Assembly (NCBI RefSeq): GCF_000341265.1 | Contig: NZ_ANAE01000143.1 | Location: forward strand, 1 to 64,000 | Direction: 5' to 3' | Length of the DNA stretch: 64,000 bases | Source: Nocardiopsis prasina DSM 43845 | GTDB taxonomy: Bacteria > Actinomycetota > Actinomycetes > Streptosporangiales > Streptosporangiaceae | Shown here: positions 34,172-42,632 of the stretch, piece after piece | Numbering within the stretch: the first letter of the stretch is position 1 | How the letters are laid out: each line of letters starts with the position of its first letter | Notes under the pieces: generated by a model | The model's database searches: none | What the model was told of the DNA's origin: nothing | The model's input: only the letters and a program-made list of their open reading frames with translations | Translations under genes and position numbers: made by a program

Positions 34172-34609
34172 TCAGGAGAACCTGTGCAGGAGCGAGCGCT
34201 CGGCGTCGTTGAGGCGCCGGGCGCTCTGCGTTGCCACGTCGAAGCCGACCAGGACGGTCCTGGCGCGGAGGTACACGCGGTCCTCGTCGAGGATCTCGTA
34301 GTCCATGGTGAAGCTGGCGTTGCGCACCCCGGACACCCACAGCTCCACGCGCACCGGCTCGATCCTGGGCAGTAGCGGGGCGACGTAGTCGGCCTCCTGG
34401 CGGGCCACCACCGTCGCGCCGAACGCCTCGGGGGCGTCCCCGCCCGCCCCGAAGTGGAGGAAACCGACGCGGGCGTCCTCAAGGTAGGTCAGCATCCGGA
34501 CGTTGTTCACGTGCTGCTGCGGGTCAAGGTCGGCGTAGCGCACCTGGGCCAGGTGAACGTACCGCTGGGGTCCGGTGGTCGCGGCGTTCTCGGCCTCGGT
34601 CTGTGTCAC
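34172..34609 (-). CDS. Acyl-CoA thioesterase (hotdog fold, 4HBT family)
   Basis: About 145 aa from the GTG at 34609. GAGAGG lies 9 nt before this GTG but directly abuts the ATG at 34618, so the GTG is preferred, though the ATG remains possible. The motif VRYADLDPQQHVNNVRMLTYLEDAR contains the catalytic Asp of 4-hydroxybenzoyl-CoA-type thioesterases. Further strands follow (VVARQEADYVAPL, VELWVSGVRNASFTMDYEI, ARTVLVGFD). It should hydrolyse an acyl-CoA in the cytosol, with chain length unknown. Confidence 0.9.
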   Translation of the reverse strand: MTQTEAENAATTGPQRYVHLAQVRYADLDPQQHVNNVRMLTYLEDARVGFLHFGAGGDAPEAFGATVVARQEADYVAPLLPRIEPVRVELWVSGVRNASFTMDYEILDEDRVYLRARTVLVGFDVATQSARRLNDAERSLLHRFS

Positions 34610-34632
34610 GTCCTGCATCCTCTCCGCGGGGT

Positions 34633-34668
34633 GGGCGCGCCCCGCACCATGTGGTGCGGGACGCGCCC
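34633..34668 (-). terminator. Hairpin between prolyl oligopeptidase and thioesterase genes
   Basis: Arms GGGCGCG-C-CCCGCACC (34633-34648) and GGTGCGGG-A-CGCGCCC (34653-34668), one mismatch, 4-nt loop, 100 nt after the oligopeptidase stop on the minus strand. Confidence 0.65.
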
Positions 34669-34768
34669 CGACTCCGACGATTCTCCCAAAGACCACCTGG
34701 GTGAACCCCGGCGCGGGAGGCCCTCCCTCTGTGTCCTTGCTCTCCTCACCCGCAGGAGGGCGCCGAGG

Positions 34769-36862
34769 TCAGGGCGTCGAGAGCCCCAAGTGGTGGGCGA
34801 GGAAGGCGAGCTGGTCGGCGGTCAGGGCCGTGCTCCGGCTCACCGACCGGGAGCTGTGCCCGACCTCGGCCTCACGGCGGACGAGGATCGGCTTCTCCTC
34901 GACCGGCGCCGAGGTGGCCGACTGCATCTCCGCGCACAGTTTGCGCGCGTGCAGCGGGTCCACCCGGGTGTCGTTGTCGAACACCGTGAACAGGGTGGCC
35001 GGGTACCGGGTGCCCTCACGCACGTTGTGGTACGGCGAGTAGCCCAGCAGCCAGCCCAGCTGCTCGGGGTCCTCCGCGCTGCCGTACTCCACGTTCCACA
35101 GCTGGCCCAGGCCGAACCTCTCGTAGCGCACCATGTCCAGCAGCGGCGCCGAGCACACGGCGGCCGAGAACAGGTCCGGGCGCTGGGTGACCATCGATCC
35201 CACCAGCAGCCCGCCGTTGCTGCCGCCCATGACGGCGAGCCGCTCCGGCGTGGTGATCCCGCTGCTGATCAGGTGTTCGGCGGCCGCCGCGCAGTCGTCG
35301 AACACGTTCTGCTTGTTGGCGAGCATGCCACCCCGGTGCCACTCCTCACCCTCCTCCAGACCGCCGCGCAGGTTGGCGACGGCGTACACGCCCCCGGCGC
35401 GCACCCACGCCAGGATCGCGGCGGAGTAGCCCGGGGTGAGGGAGATCTGGAAGCCGCCGTACCCGTAGAGGATGGTCGGCCTCGGACCGTCGGCGGGCTC
35501 CGCGGGGGAGACCACCAGCATGCGGACGGTGGTGCCGTCCTTGGAGGTGAACGCGACCTGTTCGGTCCGGACCTCGGGCAGGTCGATCTCGCCCGGGAAA
35601 CCGGCCCACGGGGTCACCTCCCCGCTCCGCGCGTCGTAGTGGTACACCGACGAGGGGTGGGTGTTGTCGGTGTACCCGAACCACGCCTCGTGCCCGCCCT
35701 CGGGCCTGGTGCTCAGCCCGGCGAGGCTGCCCAGACCGGGCATGGGGAGCGCGCCGAGGCGCTCCCCGGTCTCCGGGTCGTGCCGGGTGATCTCGCTGAC
35801 GGCGTGCCGGCTCCACACGGCCAGGAGCTCGGGGGTGCCGTTGCCGTCCCAACCCAGGAGGGAGTGGCCCTCCAGGACCGCCTCCCGGTCCTCGGGGATC
35901 AGCGTGGTCCAGTTCTCGTACCCGGGCGCGGCCGGGTCGGCGACGCACAGGCGCCCGCGCGGGGCCTCACGGTCCGTGAACAGGTACAGGCGGCCGTCCC
36001 GGCCCATCGTGGGGTGCAGGTCGGAGTCGACGCCCTCCTGGACCGTGGCCAGGCGGGGGCTCTCCAGGGGGCCCTCCTCCAGGTCCGCGACCCAGGCGTT
36101 GGTCGCGGACGAGGTGCCCCGGACGGAGGTCAGGACCAGCCAGCGACCGTCCTGGCTCACCTCGACCCCGAAGTACTCGGTCTTCTCCCGGCCCTGGCCG
36201 AAGACCAGGGCGTCCTGGTCGTCGGGGGTGCCCAGCCGGTGCAGGTAGACGCGGCGGTGGTAGGAGGTCTCCTCCTCGGGCACGTCCTCCGGGGGAAGGC
36301 GGCGCACGTAGTAGAAGGCCGACGCGTCCGGCAGCCAGGCCACCGGGCTGTAGCGGGTGCGGTCGATGGGGCCGTCGACGAGCTCGCCGGAGTCGACGTC
36401 GATGACGCGCAGCGACGACTCCTCGTTGCCGCCCTCGGAGAGCTGGTAGGCGAGGAGTCGGCCGTCGGGAGAGGGGCGCCACGCGTCGAGGGTGGTCAGG
36501 CCGGAGGGGTCGAGGGCGCCGGGGTCGATCAGGACGCGTTCGGGATCGTCACCGTCCCGCACGTGCAGCACCGCGTGCTCCTGGCCGGGGGCACGCCGGG
36601 TGACGAAGCGCCGGTCGCCGCGCCAGAGCGGTGTGCCCTCGTGCCCCGCGCCCATGAGTGAGCGCACCTGATCCGCGAACCAGTCGCGGGTCACGTAGTC
36701 GCTCGACAGCTTCTGGTACAGGTCGTCCTGGGCGTCGGACCACGCCTTGGTGTCCGTGGAGTCGGCGTCCTCCAGCCACCTGTAGGGGTCGCGGACAGTG
36801 TGTCCGTGGAGGGTCTCGTTGATGTCCAGCCGAGTGGCCGGGGGATAGCGGAGTTCGCGCAT
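34769..36862 (-). CDS. Prolyl oligopeptidase (S9A)
   Basis: 697 aa. N-terminal start YPPATRLDINETLHGHTVRDPYRWLEDAD is typical of S9A. A seven-bladed propeller spans about 75-430. The catalytic alpha/beta-hydrolase domain has LYGYGGFQISLTPGYSA, nucleophile Ser548 in GGSNGG, DNDTRVDPLHARK (acid) and a C-terminal EVGHSSRS (His). It cleaves short peptides after proline. No signal peptide is seen, so it is cytosolic. The ATG at 36862 is preceded by TAGGGT and 7 nt, consistent with a leaderless mRNA. Confidence 0.95.
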   Translation of the reverse strand: MRELRYPPATRLDINETLHGHTVRDPYRWLEDADSTDTKAWSDAQDDLYQKLSSDYVTRDWFADQVRSLMGAGHEGTPLWRGDRRFVTRRAPGQEHAVLHVRDGDDPERVLIDPGALDPSGLTTLDAWRPSPDGRLLAYQLSEGGNEESSLRVIDVDSGELVDGPIDRTRYSPVAWLPDASAFYYVRRLPPEDVPEEETSYHRRVYLHRLGTPDDQDALVFGQGREKTEYFGVEVSQDGRWLVLTSVRGTSSATNAWVADLEEGPLESPRLATVQEGVDSDLHPTMGRDGRLYLFTDREAPRGRLCVADPAAPGYENWTTLIPEDREAVLEGHSLLGWDGNGTPELLAVWSRHAVSEITRHDPETGERLGALPMPGLGSLAGLSTRPEGGHEAWFGYTDNTHPSSVYHYDARSGEVTPWAGFPGEIDLPEVRTEQVAFTSKDGTTVRMLVVSPAEPADGPRPTILYGYGGFQISLTPGYSAAILAWVRAGGVYAVANLRGGLEEGEEWHRGGMLANKQNVFDDCAAAAEHLISSGITTPERLAVMGGSNGGLLVGSMVTQRPDLFSAAVCSAPLLDMVRYERFGLGQLWNVEYGSAEDPEQLGWLLGYSPYHNVREGTRYPATLFTVFDNDTRVDPLHARKLCAEMQSATSAPVEEKPILVRREAEVGHSSRSVSRSTALTADQLAFLAHHLGLSTP

Positions 36863-37070
36863 ACTTCGCACCCTATCCACCGTTATCTCACTGTGTGTGT
36901 TCGGCGCGGCGGGAGGATGAATCCGGGGCGCCGGGACGCAGAATGGGTTCCAGAAAGCGACAACGGGTGTTTTCTGGGCGGCCCGACGTAAATTGGGGTG
37001 GCGCCGGAGCGGTCCGAACAAGCAAACTGAATGCGGGACGCAACTCGGCGGGAACCACCGGGAGGTCCGT

Positions 37071-37193
37071 GTGGCAAGGCGTACGGAGACACCGATCCTC
37101 GGGTCGGTGCACAGGGAGGTCACCTGGCTGGCTGATCGGCTGGCCGGGGAAGAGACACGGCGGTCGCACGCGGCCGTCGGGGCGACGCGATGA
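37071..37193 (+). CDS. 40-aa peptide translationally coupled to the HNH gene
   Basis: GTG at 37071 with GGGAGG 5-6 nt upstream, reading MARRTETPILGSVHREVTWL then ADRLAGEETRRSHAAVGATR. Its TGA overlaps the ATG of the HNH gene (ATGA at 37190-37193). The good ribosome binding site and overlap argue that it is real. A basic/amphipathic helix is likely. It may be a partner of the HNH protein or only a translation leader. I know no family for it. Confidence 0.65.
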   Translation: MARRTETPILGSVHREVTWLADRLAGEETRRSHAAVGATR

Positions 37194-37741
37194 GCGCCCG
37201 ACGCAGCCGGGAGGGTGGTCCAGGTACCGCCCGCCGCCACGTGCTGCTGCTCAACGCCAGCTTTGAACCACTGACGACGCTGCCCCTGCGCAGAGCGATC
37301 CTGCTCGTGCTGCGCGAGAAGGCGGAGGTCGTTCACGATGACGGCGCGGGGGCGGTGCTGCACTCGGCGACGCGCTCCTACGACGTACCGTCGGTGATCA
37401 GGCTTCGGCGCTACATCAGCGTCCCCTACAGCCGGAGAGTGCCCCTCACCCGGGTGGCGCTCATGCGGCGGGACCGGCACATCTGCGGTTACTGCGGGAA
37501 GAAGGCGGAGACGATCGACCACGTCATCCCCCGGAGCCGCGGTGGCGCGCACGTGTGGGAGAACGTGGTGGCGGCATGCAAGCCGTGCAACCACCGGAAG
37601 GCGGACAAGTTCCTGGACGAGATCGGCTGGGAACTGCACATCACCCCCAAGGTGCCCAAGGGCCCCCACTGGCGGTTGATCAACGGTGACCTGCACGGTG
37701 ACCCCCAGTGGGAACCGTACATGGCGCATCTGGCCGCCTAG
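37190..37741 (+). CDS. HNH endonuclease family protein
   Basis: 183 aa. N-terminal region HVLLLNASFEPLTTLPLRRAI is the conserved opening of a widespread actinobacterial HNH family. The nuclease motif follows: CGYCGKKAETIDHVIPRSRGG, then ENVVAACKPCNHRKADK. The two CxxC pairs bind structural zinc and DHV...H supply catalytic residues. It cuts or nicks DNA; whether in repair or defence is unknown. The start is set by the ATGA overlap with the 40-aa gene, since no independent ribosome binding site is visible. Confidence 0.92.
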   Translation: MSARRSREGGPGTARRHVLLLNASFEPLTTLPLRRAILLVLREKAEVVHDDGAGAVLHSATRSYDVPSVIRLRRYISVPYSRRVPLTRVALMRRDRHICGYCGKKAETIDHVIPRSRGGAHVWENVVAACKPCNHRKADKFLDEIGWELHITPKVPKGPHWRLINGDLHGDPQWEPYMAHLAA

Positions 37742-37784
37742 GCGGCAGCAAGGGTCGGAACCGGGCGTCCCACCCGGCCCGGAC

Positions 37785-37827
37785 GGCGCCCCCGGTGAGT
37801 CGACCCCGTCGACTCGCCGGGGGCGCC
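37785..37827 (+). terminator. Terminator of the HNH operon
   Basis: Very long stem: GGCGCCCCCGG-T-GAGTCGAC (37785-37804) and GTCGACTC-G-CCGGGGGCGCC (37808-37827), 19 bp plus a G-U, 3-nt loop. Confidence 0.88.
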
Positions 37828-37887
37828 CCCGTGCACCGGGTCGGGGAGGGGCTGGAGACCGACCCCGTCCCGGCCTATCCTTGGGTC

Positions 37888-38094
37888 ATGCCCCGATACG
37901 ACTTCCGCTGCCGCGAGTGCGGCGACACCTTCGAGCTCTCCCGTCCCATGGCCGAGTCCGACGCCCCCGCCGACTGTCCCCGGGGCCACGACGACACCGT
38001 TCGCCTGCTGTCCACCGTGGCGGTGGGCGGACGCGCCGCCGCCCCCGCGTCCTCCGGTGGGGGAGGCTGCTGCGGGGGCGGCTGCTGCGGCTGA
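37888..38094 (+). CDS. FmdB-type zinc-ribbon protein
   Basis: 68 aa. MPRYDFRCRECGDTFELSRP is the FmdB/CxxC_CxxC_SSSS regulator domain, with a second ligand motif reduced to CPRGH. The tail ends in a Gly/Cys cluster (GGGGCCGGGCCG), common in actinobacterial members. It probably binds zinc; any role in formamidase regulation is not transferable. TATCCT at 37876-37881 stands 6 nt before the ATG, so it is a leaderless candidate. Its stop is 7 nt from that of the convergent ilvD. Confidence 0.9.
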   Translation: MPRYDFRCRECGDTFELSRPMAESDAPADCPRGHDDTVRLLSTVAVGGRAAAPASSGGGGCCGGGCCG

Positions 38095-38101
38095 GGCCGC
38101 C

Positions 38102-39964
38102 CTACCTCTCGATCTGGGTGACGTCGCGCGCCGCGCCGGTGGAGGCCGAGGTGGCCATCGCCGCGTAGGCGCGCAGCGCGGCGGTCACCGGGCGCTGGCG
38201 GTCGCGCGGCTGGAACCGGCCCAGCTCCTTGAGCAGGCGCTCCCTGCGTGTGTTCAGCTCCTCCTCGCCGACCTCCAGCACGATGCCCCGGTTCGGGATG
38301 TCGATGCTGATGGTGTCGCCGTCCTCGACCAGGGCGATGTCGCCGCCCGCGGCCGCCTCGGGGGAGGCGTGGCCGATGGACAGCCCCGAGGTGCCGCCGG
38401 AGAAGCGGCCGTCGGTGATGAGCGCGCAGGCCTTGCCCAGGCCGCGGCCCTTGAGGAAGCTCGTCGGGTACAGCATCTCCTGCATCCCGGGGCCGCCCTT
38501 GGGGCCCTCGTAGCGGATGACCACCACGTCACCGGGTTCGATCTGCTTGTTGAGGATGCCGTCCACGGCGTCCTCCTGCGACTCGAACACCTTCGCGGGC
38601 CCGGAGAAGGTCCACAGCTCCTCCTCCACACCGGCGGTCTTGACGATCGCGCCGTCCGGGGCGAGGTTGCCGAACAGCACGGCCAGGCCGCCGTCCTTGG
38701 TGTAGGCGTGCTCCACGGAGCGGATGCAGCCCTTCTCGCGGTCGGCGTCCAGCGTGTCCCAGCGGACGCTCTGGGAGTAGGCCTTGGTGGTGCGCACACC
38801 GCCGGGGGCGGCGTGGAACAGCTCCACGGCCTCGGGCAGCACCGCATCCGAGGCGATGTCCCACTCGGCGAGGAACTCGCCCACGGTCTTTCCGTGCACG
38901 GTGGGCAGCGAGGTGTCGAGCAGGCCGCCCCGGGCCAGCTCGCCCAGGATGGCGGGGATGCCGCCCGCCCGGTGGACGTCCTCGATGTGGTACTTCTCGG
39001 TGTTCGGCGCGACCTTGCACAGGCAGGGGACGCGGCGGGAGACGGCGTCGATCTCGGGCAGCCCGAAGTCCACTCCGGCCTCGGTGGCGGTGGCCAGCAG
39101 GTGCAGGATCGTGTTGGTGGAGCCGCCCATGGCCACGTCCAGCGCCATGGCGTTGCCGAAGGCCGCGGGGGTGGCGATGGACAGCGGCAGCACGGAGGCG
39201 TCGTCGTCGCGGTAGTAGCGCTGGGCGGCCTCCACCACCAGGCGCCCGGCGTCCTCGTAGAGGGCCTTGCGCGCGGTGTGGGTGGCCAGGACCGTGCCGT
39301 TGCCGGGCAGGGCCAGCCCCATGGCTTCGGTGAGGCAGTTCATCGAGTTGGCGGTGAACATGCCCGAGCAGGAGCCGCAGGTGGGGCAGGCGTTCTCCTC
39401 CATCTCGTCCAGCTCGGCCTGGGAGACGCTCTCGTCCGCCGCCGCGATCATGGGGTTGATCAGGTCGAGCTTGCGGACCGTGGTGGCGGTGCCGTCGACC
39501 ACCGTGACCTTCCCGGCCTCCATGGGGCCGCCGGAAACGAACACGGTGGGGATGTTCAGGCGCATCGCGGCGAGCAGCATGCCCGGGGTGATCTTGTCGC
39601 AGTTGGACACGCACACCAGGGCGTCGGCGCAGTGCGCGTTGACCATGTACTCGAGCGAGTCGGCGATCAGCTCGCGGCTGGGCAGCGAGTAGAGCATGCC
39701 GCCGTGGCCCATCGCGATACCGTCGTCGACGGCGATGGAGTTGAACTCGCGGGGCACGCCGCCCGCCTGGCGGATGGCGTTCGCGACGACCTCGGCGACC
39801 TCGCGCAGGTGCACGTGTCCGGGCACGAACTCCGTGAAGCTGTTGGCCACGGCCACGATGGGCTTGCCGAAGTCCTCGCGCTCCACGCCGGTGGCGCGCA
39901 TGAGGGCGCGGGCACCTGCCATGTTCCTGCCGTGGGTGACCGTGCGTGAGCGTAGGGCTGGCAT
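38102..39964 (-). CDS. ilvD: Dihydroxy-acid dehydratase
   Basis: 620 aa, starting [21 protein letters not shown], the family's usual N-terminus (an in-frame ATG five codons upstream is less likely). Cluster ligands are visible in [11 protein letters not shown] and [18 protein letters not shown]. Other signatures are [10 protein letters not shown] and [16 protein letters not shown]. It dehydrates 2,3-dihydroxy-isovalerate and -methylvalerate in valine, leucine and isoleucine synthesis. It stands alone, not with ilvBNC. Confidence 0.97.
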   Translation of the reverse strand: MPALRSRTVTHGRNMAGARALMRATGVEREDFGKPIVAVANSFTEFVPGHVHLREVAEVVANAIRQAGGVPREFNSIAVDDGIAMGHGGMLYSLPSRELIADSLEYMVNAHCADALVCVSNCDKITPGMLLAAMRLNIPTVFVSGGPMEAGKVTVVDGTATTVRKLDLINPMIAAADESVSQAELDEMEENACPTCGSCSGMFTANSMNCLTEAMGLALPGNGTVLATHTARKALYEDAGRLVVEAAQRYYRDDDASVLPLSIATPAAFGNAMALDVAMGGSTNTILHLLATATEAGVDFGLPEIDAVSRRVPCLCKVAPNTEKYHIEDVHRAGGIPAILGELARGGLLDTSLPTVHGKTVGEFLAEWDIASDAVLPEAVELFHAAPGGVRTTKAYSQSVRWDTLDADREKGCIRSVEHAYTKDGGLAVLFGNLAPDGAIVKTAGVEEELWTFSGPAKVFESQEDAVDGILNKQIEPGDVVVIRYEGPKGGPGMQEMLYPTSFLKGRGLGKACALITDGRFSGGTSGLSIGHASPEAAAGGDIALVEDGDTISIDIPNRGIVLEVGEEELNTRRERLLKELGRFQPRDRQRPVTAALRAYAAMATSASTGAARDVTQIER

Positions 39965-40196
39965 GGGGTGGACTCCCATCGATACGGGTGTTTCCCCACG
40001 ATGGTAGTCCCCTTCAGGGGCAGGTTCGGTCTCGCCGGAGGAGACGCCCGTTCCGGATGTTGAGATAGGTCGAGGTGGAGGCCCCCGTTCGCCGTGTCTT
40101 CGGGGGGTGTTCGGGCCGGTCCCGGAAACGCGGGAGGCCCGGAGGCCACGACGGTGTGGCTGGTTCCGGGCCTTGGTGCGATGGAGGGGGACGGGG

Positions 40197-41024
40197 TCAG
40201 TAGCGCGGCGGCAGGGCCTTGCTGGCGGCCTGGTAGATCTCCTCGATCTCGGTCTCACTCAGGCGGTCGCGTCCGCTGCGCAGCCACTTGCGGACCTTGG
40301 TGCCGGTGATGATGTCCACGCCCCGCAGCCGGTGACTGTCCCAGGGCATGCCCGGGCCGTAGATGGCCAGGGAGGCGCGCACCGAGATGTCGCGGCCGAG
40401 CTCCTTGCTGATGAGCTCCTCCGCGCGCTTGGCCTCCTCCAGGGCCTCGTCGATGCGCTCGTTCTTGCTGAACCGGCCGTGGTAGAGCTTCTCCAGCTTG
40501 TTGCGCAGCGGGAGACGCTTGTCCCAGGACTCCGAGTCGATGGCGAACGCGCCGCGCCGACCCACGATGAAGTGGTCGATCTGCCCGTTGCCGCCGGGGA
40601 CGGCGCGCGCGTGGAGGACGCGGTAGCCGAGCTGCTTCATGAGTTTGAGCTGGACCTCGGTACGGCGTTGGGCCGCCGAGGGCTTGCGCCAGCGGGGGAT
40701 CTCCGACTCCCGGCGGGCGCTCCAGACCATCACCCCGACCAGGACGATGAGACCGAGGGTGACGCCGATCCTCCAGTCTCCGGTGAGCATGCCGAAGGCA
40801 CCCGCCACCGCCCCGGCCGGAACGCTCCGGAAGATCCAGCGGCGGACGGCGTCGTTCGACTTCAGAGCCCCGTACAGGGCCCTGGTGTTCGCCGCCCCGC
40901 CTTCCTTGCGTTGGTTGGGGAAGAAGAGGGCCTCGGGTCGTTCGTGCTCCGACCCGTCGGAGGATGAGCTACGACCGTTCACTCTGGTTGCCGATTCCAC
41001 GACGGACAGGTTAGTTCCATCCAT
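40197..41024 (-). CDS. NERD-domain membrane protein
   Basis: 275 aa. A Ser/Glu-rich N-terminus is followed by two hydrophobic helices (about 70-105, [20 protein letters not shown] and [11 protein letters not shown]). The nuclease-related NERD domain follows: [47 protein letters not shown]. The D-x-S/E-x-W core of restriction-like folds is kept, so it may bind or cut nucleic acid near the membrane. The C-terminal helix-rich part contains ALPPRY. Function unknown. Confidence 0.88.
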   Translation of the reverse strand: MDGTNLSVVESATRVNGRSSSSDGSEHERPEALFFPNQRKEGGAANTRALYGALKSNDAVRRWIFRSVPAGAVAGAFGMLTGDWRIGVTLGLIVLVGVMVWSARRESEIPRWRKPSAAQRRTEVQLKLMKQLGYRVLHARAVPGGNGQIDHFIVGRRGAFAIDSESWDKRLPLRNKLEKLYHGRFSKNERIDEALEEAKRAEELISKELGRDISVRASLAIYGPGMPWDSHRLRGVDIITGTKVRKWLRSGRDRLSETEIEEIYQAASKALPPRY

Positions 41025-41192
41025 ATCCGAGTCCTAGTGCATTACTTCTCACACTTTTCTTCCCTGATGTCCTGGCGCCCAAGCGTGTCCGGGGCGTCGG
41101 AACGGGGAAGGATTGCTCTTTCGTCACCTCTCTGGAGAAGTACCGTTCTTCGGCGTGGTGCCCGTTGCCCTACCCGGTTAACCTCGGGTGGC

Positions 41193-42632
41193 ATGACCAG
41201 AATTCATGAACTTCCCGCGCACCGACTCGCCGCGTTGGTCCGCAGTCGTGAACTGTCGCCTGTTGAGATCGCTGAGCACTATCTCGAGCGAATTCGGAGG
41301 TTGGACGACCGGTACGGCGCCTACGTTACGGTCGCTGAAGAATTGGCTCTGGAACAGGCCCGAAATGCACAGAAACGCGTTCTGAGCGACACGCCGGACG
41401 ATCTGCCCCCGCTCCTCGGTGTCCCGTTGCCCATCAAGGACCTGGACACCCTCGCCGGAGTCCGCGTCACCTTCGGCTCACGCCTGTACGCCGACCTCGT
41501 GGCACCCACCGACTCGGCGGCGGTCGCCCAGCTGCGCGAGGCGGGCGCGGTCTTCCTCGGCAAGACCAACACCCCCGAGTTCGGCGCCACCTGCCACACC
41601 GAGAACGCCGTCGCCCCACCCAGCCGCAACCCCTGGGACACCACCCGATCGCCGGGCGGTTCCAGCGGGGGCGCCGCCGCGGCCGTGGCCGCCGGGCTCG
41701 CACCCGTGGCCCAGGGCAGCGACGGCGGCGGGTCCATCCGCATTCCGGCGAGTGTCTGCGGCCTCTTCGGGCTCAAGCCCACCCGGGGGCGGGTCTCCCT
41801 TGGACCCGACCGCGCCGACCTCAACGGACTGTCCACGGCGGGACCGATCACCCGCACGGTCCTGGACGCCGCCCTGATGCTGGACGCCATGGCGGTCAAC
41901 CTCCCCGGCGACCTGTTCACCGCTCCGCCCCTGCCCCCCGGCGAGACCTTCGCCGACCACGCCCGGCGCGAACCCGGACGGCTGCGCCTCGCCCGCTACT
42001 CCGACACCGGGTCCACGGGCATCTCCGTCCACCCCGACGTGCTCGCCGCCCACGAGGAGACCACCCGGCTGCTCCTGGAGCTGGGCCACGAGGTCGAGGA
42101 GATCGACAACCCCTTCGAGTCCGCCTTCGGAGGGACCTTCGCCGACGACTTCCCGTACCTGTGGGCGGCCATCGCCTCGGCCACGCCCGTCGACCCGGCC
42201 CGCGAGGGCGAGCTCACACCGATCTACCAGTGGCTCCGCGAACGCGCCCGCCGGACCACCGTCCCCGAACACGTGCAGGCCACCGCCCGCCTCCAGCGCG
42301 GCACCCGCGCGATGCTCACGGCCACGGAACGCTTCGACGCCGTCCTGAGCCCCACCCTGGCCCGGCCGCCGGTGCCGATCGGGCACTTCACCTCGGGCGG
42401 ACCGGAGGAGGAGTTCCGGCTCATGACCGAGTTCACCCCGTTCACCTCGATCTACAACGTGACCGGGCAGCCCTCGGTGAGCGTCCCGCTGCACTGGTCG
42501 CCGAGCGGTCTGCCGATCGGCTCCATGCTCACGGGGCGGATGGGCGGTGAGGGGACCCTTCTGTCCTTGTCGGCGCAGCTGGAGCGGGCCCGTCCATGGG
42601 CACACCGGGTTCCCGGGGGCTGGACGGACTGA
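41193..42632 (+). CDS. Amidase-signature hydrolase
   Basis: 479 aa from the ATG at 41193 (TAACCT 8 nt upstream may be a leaderless -10). It has the Ser-cisSer-Lys triad: Lys in LPIKDLDTLAGV, serines in SPGGSSGGAAAAVAAGLAP and QGSDGGGSIRIPAS. GKTNTPEFG is also typical. It hydrolyses an aliphatic or aryl amide. There is no GatB or GatC nearby, so this is not the Glu-tRNA amidotransferase subunit. The last 104 nt overlap the 3' end of the convergent MFS gene. Confidence 0.93.
   Translation: MTRIHELPAHRLAALVRSRELSPVEIAEHYLERIRRLDDRYGAYVTVAEELALEQARNAQKRVLSDTPDDLPPLLGVPLPIKDLDTLAGVRVTFGSRLYADLVAPTDSAAVAQLREAGAVFLGKTNTPEFGATCHTENAVAPPSRNPWDTTRSPGGSSGGAAAAVAAGLAPVAQGSDGGGSIRIPASVCGLFGLKPTRGRVSLGPDRADLNGLSTAGPITRTVLDAALMLDAMAVNLPGDLFTAPPLPPGETFADHARREPGRLRLARYSDTGSTGISVHPDVLAAHEETTRLLLELGHEVEEIDNPFESAFGGTFADDFPYLWAAIASATPVDPAREGELTPIYQWLRERARRTTVPEHVQATARLQRGTRAMLTATERFDAVLSPTLARPPVPIGHFTSGGPEEEFRLMTEFTPFTSIYNVTGQPSVSVPLHWSPSGLPIGSMLTGRMGGEGTLLSLSAQLERARPWAHRVPGGWTD

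Noticed and set aside
41193-42632. GatA subunit of Glu-tRNA(Gln) amidotransferase
   Set aside because: The amidase signature is shared, but no gatB or gatC gene is nearby and the N-terminal part reads as a stand-alone amidase.
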